Source: Fulvivirgaceae bacterium JP3-4
Lineage (GTDB): Bacteria; Bacteroidota; Bacteroidia; Cytophagales; Cyclobacteriaceae
Direction: 5' to 3'
Assembly (NCBI GenBank): GCA_029309925.1
Contig: JARKND010000004.1
Coordinates: forward strand, 558,001-622,000
DNA: 64,000 nt
The position numbers and the translations under genes were made by a program. Every line of letters starts with the position of its first letter. Position 1 is the first letter of the stretch. A model generated the notes under the pieces. It did not search any database. It worked only from the letters and a program-made list of their open reading frames with translations, and had not been told where the DNA came from. Positions 26,251 through 34,942 of this stretch are shown piece by piece.

Positions 26251-27784
26251 ACTTCACTTCCAGCACTACAACGGAAAACGGAGGCAACGTAACGGTGAGG
26301 CTTTCACCCGACACTTTAAAATCCTGGAACTTCTTCGGCTTGATAAGATCTGGTTTGTCGAATGTATTATGATCGGATAACTTTGAGGATGTCAGTATCT
26401 GTGCCGTGGTCCCTGACAGTTTCACCCCTTTTAGATTCAACGTCACCGTCTGAGATTGCTTCGCATCAATGTTGACGAGTGAAATATGAACCGCACCACT
26501 CGCATCGCGTGAGGCTGACGCTGACAATGAAGTAACCTTATCGCTGCCAAGTGAATATTCTTTGGCCGTCACTTCAACAGGCAGCATCGTTGCATCCTGA
26601 TGAACCTTGTACATATCGAGAACGTGATACGTTGGCGTCAGCACCATCTTCTCACCTTCAGTAAGAATAACCGCCTGAAGGACGTTTACTGTCTGTGCCA
26701 GGTTTGCCATACGGACACGCTCTGCATGCTTGTGGAAAATATTGAGCGTTGCGCCCGCCAGCACCGCATCGCGCATCGAATTCTGCTGGTACAGGAATCC
26801 AGGGTTTGTCCCTGGCTCAACATCATACCATCCACCCCACTCATCCACGACAAGTGCAATTTTTTTATTAGGATCGCTTTGATCCATGATTGCGCTGTGA
26901 CGTGTGATCAACTCATCCATCTTCAATGCCTGTACCATCGTCTTCATATATTGCTCCTCGGTGAATCCGGTGGCAGGGCCTTTCTTACTCCAGTCGATCA
27001 CTGAATAATGATGCAGTGCAAGGCCGTCCAACATTCCGTGAGGAATGTTTTTCATCAGAACTTCGGTCCAATGGTAATCAGAAGAGTTCGCGCCTGACGC
27101 AATTCTGTAAAGCTTCTCTGCATTAGACCAGCCTGTCATGAAGGTGGCATACTGGCGATAGATGTTTGCGTAGTATTCGGCCGTCATGTTGCCACCACAA
27201 CCCCACGCTTCATTGCCGATGCCCCAGAACCTCACTTTCCACGGTGCCTGGCGCCCGTTGACAATTCGCAGGTTGGACATTGGACTCACGCCATCGAAAT
27301 TCACATACTGAACCCAATCTGCCACCTCCTGAACGGTGCCGCTTCCGACATTGACTGACACATAGGGTTCGGTGTTGAGCAATTCACACATGTTCAGGAA
27401 GTCATGCGTGCCGAAAGAATTGTCTTCGGTGACGTTCCCCCACCAGCGATTGACGATACTTGGTCTTTTATCTTTCGGACCGATGCCGTCTTTCCAGTGA
27501 TAAGTGTCCGCGAAGCATCCTCCTGGCCAGCGCAGATTAGGAATCCTGAGACGTTTCAGTGCATCGACAATATCATTGCGCACGCCCTGCGTGTTGGGGA
27601 TTTCTTTGTTTCCTTCCCCAACATAAAATCCGCCATAGATACATCGTCCCAGGTGCTCGGCAAAATGGCCGTAAATGTGTTTGTTGATGGTGTGTTTTCC
27701 CTGATCAGCATGAATGACCACCTGGCTTTGCGACATGGACAAGAATGATGTTGTGAGTAATAGCAGGACGTATACAAATTTCAT
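26249..27784 (-). CDS. GH51 alpha-L-arabinofuranosidase, secreted
   Basis: Retaining glycosidase of 511 aa that removes arabinofuranosyl side groups from plant polysaccharides. Signal peptide (VYVLLLLTTSFLSMSQ); catalytic (beta/alpha)8 domain with the acid/base E192 in GIGNEAWG and the nucleophile E315 in VVDEWGGWY, both conserved in GH51; C-terminal beta-sandwich ending VTLPPFSVVVLEVK. RWPGGCFADTYHWKDGIGP is the standard subfamily signature. ATG 27784 is used, since the upstream extension to 27847 is not signal-like. Monocistronic here. Confidence 0.93.
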   Translation of the reverse strand: MKFVYVLLLLTTSFLSMSQSQVVIHADQGKHTINKHIYGHFAEHLGRCIYGGFYVGEGNKEIPNTQGVRNDIVDALKRLRIPNLRWPGGCFADTYHWKDGIGPKDKRPSIVNRWWGNVTEDNSFGTHDFLNMCELLNTEPYVSVNVGSGTVQEVADWVQYVNFDGVSPMSNLRIVNGRQAPWKVRFWGIGNEAWGCGGNMTAEYYANIYRQYATFMTGWSNAEKLYRIASGANSSDYHWTEVLMKNIPHGMLDGLALHHYSVIDWSKKGPATGFTEEQYMKTMVQALKMDELITRHSAIMDQSDPNKKIALVVDEWGGWYDVEPGTNPGFLYQQNSMRDAVLAGATLNIFHKHAERVRMANLAQTVNVLQAVILTEGEKMVLTPTYHVLDMYKVHQDATMLPVEVTAKEYSLGSDKVTSLSASASRDASGAVHISLVNIDAKQSQTVTLNLKGVKLSGTTAQILTSSKLSDHNTFDKPDLIKPKKFQDFKVSGESLTVTLPPFSVVVLEVK

Positions 27785-27917
27785 ACGAGGATGGTAAGAC
27801 GAACAAATTAGTAAAATTTGCCCGATCCCAAAACGAATCCACCACATTTAGTCAAAATGACAATATGTATCGTGAAAAAGCGCGTTATTGATGAATTCCG
27901 GACCGAATCGCGGGGAT

Positions 27918-27945
27918 AAAAAAAGAGCAGGAAAGTTTCCTGCTC
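27918..27945 (-). terminator. Intrinsic terminator of the 112-aa membrane protein gene
   Basis: GAGCAGGA pairs with TCCTGCTC in a tight hairpin (27925-27945). On the minus strand it is followed by a run of seven Ts. Confidence 0.85.
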
Positions 27946-27955
27946 GTGAGTGCTT

Positions 27956-28294
27956 TTAAAGTTCTGCGCTGGTACTCATTCCCAGGTCAGATGATGCGGG
28001 ACTTCTCTCAGTTTGATCGTGTCCTTCCAGTTTTACGATTTTGTTGTAGAGTCCCAACAACAGGAATGGTGCGGTCCACTGCCCAATGAACAAAGCAAGA
28101 TGATCCTGTTTGAACAGCTTCAATGTCAGCGATGCAGTCATTGAGCCAACAGCAGCCCATAGAAATGTATCTGAAGGCAGTCTTGATGTTTGTGATTCAA
28201 TTGCTTTTGCAATCGGACCTTCTTTGCGCATAGGATTGTAGTTGGCAGCTTTTCTCTTCACTTCTGCTGCTACGTCTTTCACATTAGTTGCCAT
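27956..28294 (-). CDS. Small two-helix membrane protein, 112 aa
   Basis: Not recognised beyond topology. A charged helical N-terminus (NVKDVAAEVKRKAANYNPMRKEG), two membrane helices (about 44-59, FLWAAVGSMTASLTLKLF, and about 66-84, LALFIGQWTAPFLLLGLYNKI) and a short hydrophilic tail. It resembles small stress-related membrane proteins found in soil Bacteroidota, but this is only an impression. It has its own terminator. Confidence 0.65.
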   Translation of the reverse strand: MATNVKDVAAEVKRKAANYNPMRKEGPIAKAIESQTSRLPSDTFLWAAVGSMTASLTLKLFKQDHLALFIGQWTAPFLLLGLYNKIVKLEGHDQTERSPASSDLGMSTSAEL

Positions 28295-28414
28295 AATTAA
28301 AATGTTTTAGTTAGAATATTTTCAAGGAAACAACCGGACGCTCCATTGCAGGCGCATACCGATGGCTTCGCGTAACAGTTCTAAATAATTATACCGGTGT
28401 GGATTACATCAACC

Positions 28415-28780
28415 TTAAGGACGGTTGACACGGGCGAGGGAATCGGAAAGCACTTTGTTCCTGTAATAGCTGTCAAATTTTTTCCGGTTCTTTTTGATAT
28501 TTTCTTTGACAGACTTAGGCATCGTTTTCGAACCGGGTTTTGGACAGTCCCATTCTTCGATGGAAGCAGCGCTCTTAACGGCCTTTGGTTCCGGATACTT
28601 GAACGGTTTTTCTTTCGGAACTTCCTTGCTTGAAGCGGTTATATTTTTTTGAGAAGTTTTCAGGCCATAATTAGCAGGACGTTTCCGCAATTTGGCAACA
28701 ACCGGATCGGGACACGCAATCTCACCGGAGCGGCAGGCTCCACACACGATCAAAAGCAGAACGACAATCCTAAATGACAT
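28415..28780 (-). CDS. Hypothetical Lys/Pro-rich lipoprotein, 121 aa
   Basis: Not recognised. The signal VLLLIVCGAC ends in a lipobox Cys. The mature protein is basic, with many Lys-Pro and Lys-Lys pairs, two Cys in CPDP and CPKP settings that could form a disulphide, and little predicted structure. Probably anchored in the envelope. Confidence 0.65.
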   Translation of the reverse strand: MSFRIVVLLLIVCGACRSGEIACPDPVVAKLRKRPANYGLKTSQKNITASSKEVPKEKPFKYPEPKAVKSAASIEEWDCPKPGSKTMPKSVKENIKKNRKKFDSYYRNKVLSDSLARVNRP

Positions 28781-28955
28781 AAATCCGGGTTAAGTTGTCG
28801 GCAAAAAAACGTATACCAATGTAAGGTATCCGCTACGACAATTCAACGGAGGATTGTCTTATTTAGTATTGATTTACCTTGATTTGAATGGTTACCTCCT
28901 TTGAAAGCTGTTTAGATGCTGAATTTCGCGTTTTTAGCGCAATGACTGATAATTG

Positions 28956-29900
28956 TCAGTTCTCTATTTCAGGCGTTCTGCGATAGGGTTCGCGCTCACC
29001 TTTTTCGATTGCCTGTGTGATCGACCTTACCACCTCGTCAAGTGTGTCACCGGATTTCACCATGTGTTGCATGATAGGTTCAGCATCCCCTTTCAGTTCG
29101 GTTTTTGACATGAGGTTTATTAGTCCCAGAATACTGGCAACAGGGCTGCGAAGCTTGTGCGCGTTGATGAAGGCGTATTCCTCAAGTGCTTTGTTTTTGC
29201 GTTCAAGTTCCAACGTTCTTTTTTGCACAATCGCCTCGAGGTTCTCATTCATTGAACGGATCTCTTCGGCCTGCGCGCGGATCTCTTCCCGGCTTCGCGC
29301 AAGCGCGATCCTTGCTTTGATCTCCCGAACTGAAAGGTTGTAGCGTGTCTGAATCAACACCATCATGAACAACGCCACCACAAACAACAACAGTCCCCCA
29401 TTCAGCATGAACCCATCCCACGTAAGCAATGCATTATTCAATACAAAATATGCAGTTGCGCCAATGGAGATGATCACAATGATCAGTGAATAACGCCACG
29501 GCCAGAGCACAAACATAGCCGCGCCAACCAACAGTGCCATGTAATTCAACGAATGACCCAGGAGGTTTTCCGGACCTGTGAGAGAATAAGTAAAGGCATT
29601 TTGCAGCGAAATCGTTATGAAGGGAATGGAGACAATGACGTGCGTAGACCAATTCAATTTTTTACCCAGAAGCAATCCGCACAGGATAATCCAACTGATG
29701 CAAAGACGTATGGCAAGAAGCAGGGGTGCATGATCAGGGAAATTGATAAAGTCAGTGACAGCAAAGACGGGATCGAAAATGATCGCTGCCCAACAGGCAA
29801 TAACGTGGTAACGTTTGGATGCCTTCTCAAGCTCTGGCATCCAGTCCTTTCTCGGAACCTGAGCGATCTGCTGATTTGCTGCGAAATTAAAAATGTTCAT
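28956..29900 (-). CDS. Membrane sensor with histidine-kinase dimerisation domain but no ATPase domain
   Basis: 314-aa protein with six membrane helices (about 35-190), a coiled coil (about 195-245, EEIRAQAEEIRSMNENLEAI) and a HisKA-like helix pair whose His is in INAHKLRSPVASILGL (about 252). After the second HisKA helix it ends with a short charged tail. There is no N, G1 or G2 box, so it cannot bind ATP itself. The frame stops cleanly, with no remnant of HATPase_c downstream. It could be phosphorylated by another kinase or act as a dimerisation partner. Confidence 0.8.
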   Translation of the reverse strand: MNIFNFAANQQIAQVPRKDWMPELEKASKRYHVIACWAAIIFDPVFAVTDFINFPDHAPLLLAIRLCISWIILCGLLLGKKLNWSTHVIVSIPFITISLQNAFTYSLTGPENLLGHSLNYMALLVGAAMFVLWPWRYSLIIVIISIGATAYFVLNNALLTWDGFMLNGGLLLFVVALFMMVLIQTRYNLSVREIKARIALARSREEIRAQAEEIRSMNENLEAIVQKRTLELERKNKALEEYAFINAHKLRSPVASILGLINLMSKTELKGDAEPIMQHMVKSGDTLDEVVRSITQAIEKGEREPYRRTPEIEN

Positions 29901-30117
29901 CCGGGGAAATCATGCAATATACGTAAGTCGAAAGCCATCTGGTTTGCTGGCAACTCAGGTATATCTTCCGAAAACCGATCAGGTAAGCGATTGTTTAAAC
30001 TATCCGGCAAAAATGTAGCGGTTTATTGCACAAAGCAGTTGAATGCAAAGTGGTGGATTGACCCGTTCCTTAACATTGGGTCGTCCGCAGAATGACTGAC
30101 TCGCCAGCTGTCATTGC

Positions 30118-32481
30118 CTACTCGTTTCTCAGGGAATTCACAGGATTGGCCCTGGCCGCCTTGATGGCCTGCGTTGTGACAATGAGAATAGCGAAAACAA
30201 GTGCGATGAGGCCTGTCAAGGGAAATACCCACCATGCTATGGTGATCCGATACGGGTAACGTTCAAGGTATGCCGTTAGCAACCACCAGGTTATTGGCGC
30301 TGCTAAGGCAAAGGCAATGAGCACAAGTTTCGAAAAGTCGCGATTCACCAAACCCACAAGACCGGTTACGGATGCACCCAGCACTTTGCGTATGCCCAGC
30401 TCTTTTGTGCGTTGCTCAGCAGTGAAGGCTGACAATCCAAAAAGTCCGAGCCCGGTAATCAAGATTGCCAGCACAGCAAAGAGCGTGGCAAGATCGCTCG
30501 TCATATTGATTGTCTCAAACTTCTTTGCAAACTCTACGTCTGCAAAATCATACTCGAAAGGATATGCAGGGTTGTATTTTCTGAATATCTCCTCAACCTG
30601 CTTCAATGAAGCCTGCAGGTCTTCTGTTTCTGCCAGCCTGATGGTAACAGCATTTACCCAGTCGGGAATGAGCACCATAAACATTGGTCCCACGGGCGCG
30701 TAAGGATCACCCATAAGTACATTGTCAACAACTCCAATCAATGTTCGCTTGTCGCCCCAGAGATCAAGCTGCTGTCCGATCGGATCCTTCAACTGCATGA
30801 TATCCATGGCCGCTTTATTCACGACAATGGCTGCCGTATCGCTTTTGAAGTCCTCTGAAAAATCGCGTCCTTCGAGAATCTTAATACCCATTGTTTTGGT
30901 GTAATCGTATTCAGTAGCGATGGTGGCAAATATAACTTTGTGATCCTCTGGTTTTCCTGGCCATCCAAGGAAGTTGTTTGAGTAAATATTCGTGATCGGA
31001 CTGTTCGAACGGGTCATCGCAGCTGCCACCCCACTGTTCAGCAATTCTTCTTTGATCGCTTTATAATTTTTTCCGATTTCAGCATTGTATCCGATGGTGA
31101 TCAGATTTTCCTGCGCGTAACCCAGATCGCGGTTTTTCACAAGCTGAATCTGCTGAAAGATGACGATCGTTCCAATGATGAGCAGGATGGAGAAACCGAA
31201 TTGAAGGGTTACAAGAATTTTGCGCGGTGTGCTTGCACTCTTTCCAACCTGGACTTTCCCCTTCAGCACCTTTACAGGCTGGAATGACGAGAGGTAAAAA
31301 GCGGGATAGCTTCCGGAGACAAAACCAGTGACGAAAATAAGGCCAATAGTAAAGAGCCAGAACGTTGAAGACATGTAGTCGATATAAAGGCTTTTCTGTA
31401 CGAGGTCGTTATAAAAAGGCAACGCGAGTTCCGCCAGCAGTACTGCAATGGCGCAAGCGATGAACGAAATAAACAGCGATTCTCCGATGAATTGTAAGAT
31501 CAATTCTTTTCGGGTTGAGCCAACAGACTTGCGGATTCCGACCTCACGCGCACGTCTCTCCGACCGTGCTGTTGCAAGATTCATGAAATTGATACAGGCA
31601 ATGGCGAGGATAAAAACAGCAATGATCGTAAACATCTTCACGTAGTCGATCATTCCGCCCTCCTGCCCTTCTTCAAAGTCAGAGTACAATCTCCAACGCT
31701 CCAGTGGATGTAAAAAGAATTCGCGTTTGATGTCGGTCTGGCCGTTTTTCACGAGCATATCACGGATTGCATTTTCAACATCGGCCTCGCTCATGTTGTC
31801 CTTCAGCTCAATGGAAACCTGAAATGAATAGTTCCCCCAGTTGGTCTTGTTTCGCACTACCCAGGGTTCGCTTTGCTCATGCATTTTCCAGGTGAGCAGA
31901 TAGTCAAACTGAAGACTCGAATTTTTTGGAATGTCTTTCAAGATACCTGTCACTTTCAGATCGAGCTTATCGTCTACGCGTATTGTCTGGTTGAGCGGAT
32001 CGGTTTCGCCAAACAATGCCTTTGCTGTTGACTCGGTAATGACAATTGACGTAGGGTCATCCATGACCTGTGACGCGGTTCCCTTCACGAGGGGAAACTG
32101 AAACATTTCGAGAAACTCTTCGCTTGCGTAATGTCCTTTTTTCCTGATTCTTGTGTCGTTGACAGTGAGGAGATGGTCCCCTCCCCAATCGTATACCACA
32201 CTGTTTACGATTCTGCTGTCGGCAGTTTTCATCGCTTCATATGTGGGAAGAGGGACTGAACTCCACGTATTCACGCGGCCATCGAAATGGGAATGTATCC
32301 ACACCTGATACAGACGGTCCGCCTTGGGATGAAACCTATCGAATGATAACTCATCGGCCACCCAAAGGAGGATCAAGAGGCTGCAGGTGATGCCGATGGC
32401 CAAACCTGCAATATTAATGACCGAATAGACGCTGTTTTTGAACAGATTCCGAATGGTGACAGTGATGTAATTCTTGAACAT
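30118..32481 (-). CDS. MacB/FtsX-like ABC transporter permease
   Basis: 787-aa permease of the Bacteroidota MacB_PCD-FtsX type. N-terminal helix (about 18-40), a large periplasmic MacB_PCD domain, a first FtsX block of helices (about 285-445, beginning MFTIIAVFILAIACINFMNLATAR), a second periplasmic domain, and a final FtsX block (about 670-775). The repeated motifs ERRAREVGIRKSVGS and EQRTKELGIRKVLGAS mark the two half-units. These proteins usually export antimicrobials or lipoproteins, or transmit signals. No ATPase gene is adjacent in this window. Confidence 0.92.
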   Translation of the reverse strand: MFKNYITVTIRNLFKNSVYSVINIAGLAIGITCSLLILLWVADELSFDRFHPKADRLYQVWIHSHFDGRVNTWSSVPLPTYEAMKTADSRIVNSVVYDWGGDHLLTVNDTRIRKKGHYASEEFLEMFQFPLVKGTASQVMDDPTSIVITESTAKALFGETDPLNQTIRVDDKLDLKVTGILKDIPKNSSLQFDYLLTWKMHEQSEPWVVRNKTNWGNYSFQVSIELKDNMSEADVENAIRDMLVKNGQTDIKREFFLHPLERWRLYSDFEEGQEGGMIDYVKMFTIIAVFILAIACINFMNLATARSERRAREVGIRKSVGSTRKELILQFIGESLFISFIACAIAVLLAELALPFYNDLVQKSLYIDYMSSTFWLFTIGLIFVTGFVSGSYPAFYLSSFQPVKVLKGKVQVGKSASTPRKILVTLQFGFSILLIIGTIVIFQQIQLVKNRDLGYAQENLITIGYNAEIGKNYKAIKEELLNSGVAAAMTRSNSPITNIYSNNFLGWPGKPEDHKVIFATIATEYDYTKTMGIKILEGRDFSEDFKSDTAAIVVNKAAMDIMQLKDPIGQQLDLWGDKRTLIGVVDNVLMGDPYAPVGPMFMVLIPDWVNAVTIRLAETEDLQASLKQVEEIFRKYNPAYPFEYDFADVEFAKKFETINMTSDLATLFAVLAILITGLGLFGLSAFTAEQRTKELGIRKVLGASVTGLVGLVNRDFSKLVLIAFALAAPITWWLLTAYLERYPYRITIAWWVFPLTGLIALVFAILIVTTQAIKAARANPVNSLRNE

Positions 32482-32609
32482 ACAGGCGGTTTTACGTTAT
32501 ACCTGAGCTTTTTTAAAAGGTATCAGGATAAAAGGGAATTTTTTCACACAATAGAGATTCGGTTGAAATCAAAGGGTTGCATGGCATATTCTTTTAATCT
32601 GCCTCTTTG

Positions 32610-33353
32610 ATGATAGTTACTGAAGAACAAAAACGTGAAGCCCATGCTTTCTACAGGGAAGCGCTGGACTTATTAAGTGAAACAGGAGTTGATTTCATGC
32701 TTGGAGGGGCCTTCGCCACCTTTCATTATACAGGGATTTACAGGGACACGAAAGATCTCGATGTCTTCTGCAAACCGTCAGATTACCCGAAGATCATGAA
32801 GCATTTTGCTTCGAAGGGCTACAAAACGGAACTCACCGATGTGCGATGGCTTGCGAAAATTTTCAAAGGCGAATACTTCATCGACCTGATCTTCAATTCA
32901 GTCAATAATATTTGTACAGTGGACGATACATGGCTCGATCATGCGAGCCAGGGCGAGTTCTGCGAACGCAAGGTGAAGTTCATTCCAGCGGAAGAGTTGC
33001 TTTGGTGCAAGGCGTTTGTGCAAAACCGCGAGCGATATGATGGCGCTGACATCAATCACCTCATATTGAAGTACGGGAAAAAACTCGACTGGAAGAGAGT
33101 GCTGATGCGGCTGGATCCGCACTGGCATCTATTGCTTTCCCACCTTGTATTGTTTCAGTTCGTTTATCCGGCCGATTTTCACGACATCATACCGCGTTGG
33201 CTTTTCGATGAACTGATCAGCAGAGTTCAGGGTCAGTACGAACTGCCTCCTGCAGTAGAGCGCGTGTGTCGTGGGCCAGTAATTGACAACACACAATATT
33301 CAATTGACATTAAAGAGTGGAATTATAAATCGTACACCATCAAAACGATTTAA
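32610..33353 (+). CDS. Minimal nucleotidyltransferase-fold protein
   Basis: 247-aa protein with a DNA polymerase-beta-like nucleotidyltransferase core: GGAFATFHYTGI supplies the GG motif, RDTKDLDVF the D-x-D pair and FIDLIFNS a third acidic strand. A helical C-terminal region (about 135-247) may bind substrate. It looks like the NTase families of unknown substrate found in various bacteria. The ATG at 32610 follows an alternative TTG. It overlaps nothing but lies only 2 bp before the metallophosphoesterase, so the two are surely co-translated. Antitoxin-like or tRNA/nucleotide-modifying roles are possible but unproven. Confidence 0.8.
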   Translation: MIVTEEQKREAHAFYREALDLLSETGVDFMLGGAFATFHYTGIYRDTKDLDVFCKPSDYPKIMKHFASKGYKTELTDVRWLAKIFKGEYFIDLIFNSVNNICTVDDTWLDHASQGEFCERKVKFIPAEELLWCKAFVQNRERYDGADINHLILKYGKKLDWKRVLMRLDPHWHLLLSHLVLFQFVYPADFHDIIPRWLFDELISRVQGQYELPPAVERVCRGPVIDNTQYSIDIKEWNYKSYTIKTI

Positions 33354-33355
33354 GC

Positions 33356-34099
33356 ATGGGTGAAGGAGCAACGATCAGACGGATTGCCGCAGTCGGTGAC
33401 ATTCACGTAAAGGAAACCGACAAAGGCAAATGGGTCGACTACTTTAAGGAAGTCTCGCGCGAAGCGGATGTGCTCGTGATCTGTGGCGACCTCACCGACA
33501 CGGGTGACGAAGCGGAAGCGCAGGTTCTCTCGGAAGAACTTCGTTCGTGCACAATTCCCGTGGTCGCTGTGCTTGGCAATCATGACTTCGAAAAAGGAAG
33601 GCACAAGCTAATCCGCCAGATCGTTCAGAAAGAGAACATCCATATCCTTGATGGGGAAGCAATCAAGATCGGTGATGTGGGTTTTGCCGGGGTGAAAGGT
33701 TTTGGAGGTGGGTTTGACAATCATATGCTCTCGATGTTTGGCGAGGGTGCCATGAAAGCTTTTGTTCAGGAAGCTGTAGACGAAGCGTTGAGACTCGATC
33801 GCGCACTTGCACGACTTGATGCCGACCATCAGCCTGTTACCAAGAAGATTGCGATCATGCATTACTCGCCTTTAAAAGAGACTGTGATCGGTGAACCGGA
33901 GCCAATTTTTCCCTTCCTTGGATGTTCTCGCCTTGCGGAGCCACTGAACCGCAGGGATGTTTTGGCAGCTTTTCATGGGCATGCGCATGTGGGAACGCTC
34001 GAAGGAAAAACGTCAAATGGTGTAAGAGTTTTTAATGTTGCGAAGCCAATTCTTCTAAAAGCAGGCTTTAAATGCCCTTATTATGTGCTGGAATTGTAA
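33356..34099 (+). CDS. Calcineurin-like metallophosphoesterase, cytoplasmic
   Basis: 247-aa phosphoesterase with no signal peptide. Metal-binding motifs in order: GDIHV (D-x-H), GDLTDTG, GNHD, the His in IAIMHYSP and GHAH near the C-terminus. All five metallophosphatase motifs are intact. Second gene of the nucleotidyltransferase operon, 2 bp downstream. A synthase/hydrolase pair (one making, one breaking a phosphodiester or nucleotidyl bond) is a natural reading of this pairing, but the substrate is unknown. Confidence 0.9.
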   Translation: MGEGATIRRIAAVGDIHVKETDKGKWVDYFKEVSREADVLVICGDLTDTGDEAEAQVLSEELRSCTIPVVAVLGNHDFEKGRHKLIRQIVQKENIHILDGEAIKIGDVGFAGVKGFGGGFDNHMLSMFGEGAMKAFVQEAVDEALRLDRALARLDADHQPVTKKIAIMHYSPLKETVIGEPEPIFPFLGCSRLAEPLNRRDVLAAFHGHAHVGTLEGKTSNGVRVFNVAKPILLKAGFKCPYYVLEL

Positions 34100-34260
34100 G
34101 CGACACCAGTTAATCAACGTGTTACTTAAATTCAGGCGTTGCGGAGGCGATGTTCATGCCTTTTGAGCTATTTGCCGGGGCGTAAGATTCAAGCCTTAAT
34201 TGAATAATCTTTACCCGACAGATTACCTTAATTGCCGCTTAATAGCACACTGCTGCCACC

Positions 34261-34692
34261 ATGTCCTCAAAAATTGCGAATCTCTGGATTATCGATGACG
34301 ACCCTATGGCCTCGTTTTATATTAAACGATTGGCCGAGCTTGGGGAGCTTGCAGACATCATCACAATTTACGACAAGGCACGTGGAGCAGTTGACTATCT
34401 CGTGCACCACAAGCAAAGTCCGGAGCACCTGCCGGATGTGATCCTCCTCGATCTCTACATGCCTGATCTTGACGGCTGGGGATTTCTCGAAGAATTCGCC
34501 AAGGTAAAAAGCATACTTATCAAAAATGTCGAGGTGTACATCATCAGCTCTTCCGGCCACCTCAAGGACATCAACAAGGCGAAGTCTATTCCCGAAGTAA
34601 AAGGATACATTCAAAAACCTGTCACCAAAGACAAATTAAGGGAGTTGGTGAAGCCCATGGGGAAGTCTCATCTGGGTGAAGTGAAGCCTTGA
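34261..34692 (+). CDS. Single-domain response regulator
   Basis: 143-aa stand-alone receiver of the Bacteroidota CheY-like type. Acid cluster D12-D14 (IIDDDP), phospho-acceptor D64 (ILLDLYMPDLDGWGF), Ser/Thr switch in IISSSGH and Lys in GYIQKPV. No output domain. The gene follows the metallophosphoesterase after about 160 bp and precedes repeat site C. No kinase adjacent. Confidence 0.9.
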   Translation: MSSKIANLWIIDDDPMASFYIKRLAELGELADIITIYDKARGAVDYLVHHKQSPEHLPDVILLDLYMPDLDGWGFLEEFAKVKSILIKNVEVYIISSSGHLKDINKAKSIPEVKGYIQKPVTKDKLRELVKPMGKSHLGEVKP

Positions 34693-34696
34693 GTTA

Positions 34697-34884
34697 ATTA
34701 AAATTTAAAATTTAACATTTTAGACTTTTAGATTTTAGATTTTCGATGGATCGTTAACTCCCTTTTTTATTCATACCCGCACAATCTTGACTTTCCGAAA
34801 ATAAGGCTGCTGTTGTAATCGAAACATTCCGGCATAAATCTTAAATCTAAAATCTAAAATCTAAAATCTTAAATCTTAAATCTT
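34697..34884. repeat. Mirrored array of 7-bp repeats (site C)
   Basis: Right arm 34836-34884 is seven tandem 7-mers of AAATCTA/AAATCTT without interruption. The left arm (34697-34745) is a degenerate inverted array (TTTTAGA, TTTTAGA, AAAATTT type) of about the same length. The spacer is about 90 bp. The two arms can form a very long AT-rich hairpin. It lies between a receiver gene and the metallophosphoesterase lipoprotein gene. Confidence 0.85.
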
Positions 34885-34942
34885 TTACGGCACATTTTTT
34901 TAACCAACGCTTACCGGGCCAGCGCGGGGCGCATGGTGTGTT

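Noticed and set aside
29553-30095. 180-codon plus-strand frame partly between genes
   Set aside because: It overlaps the HisKA sensor gene, is basic with scattered Cys and shows no domain; its intergenic part alone is not protein-like.
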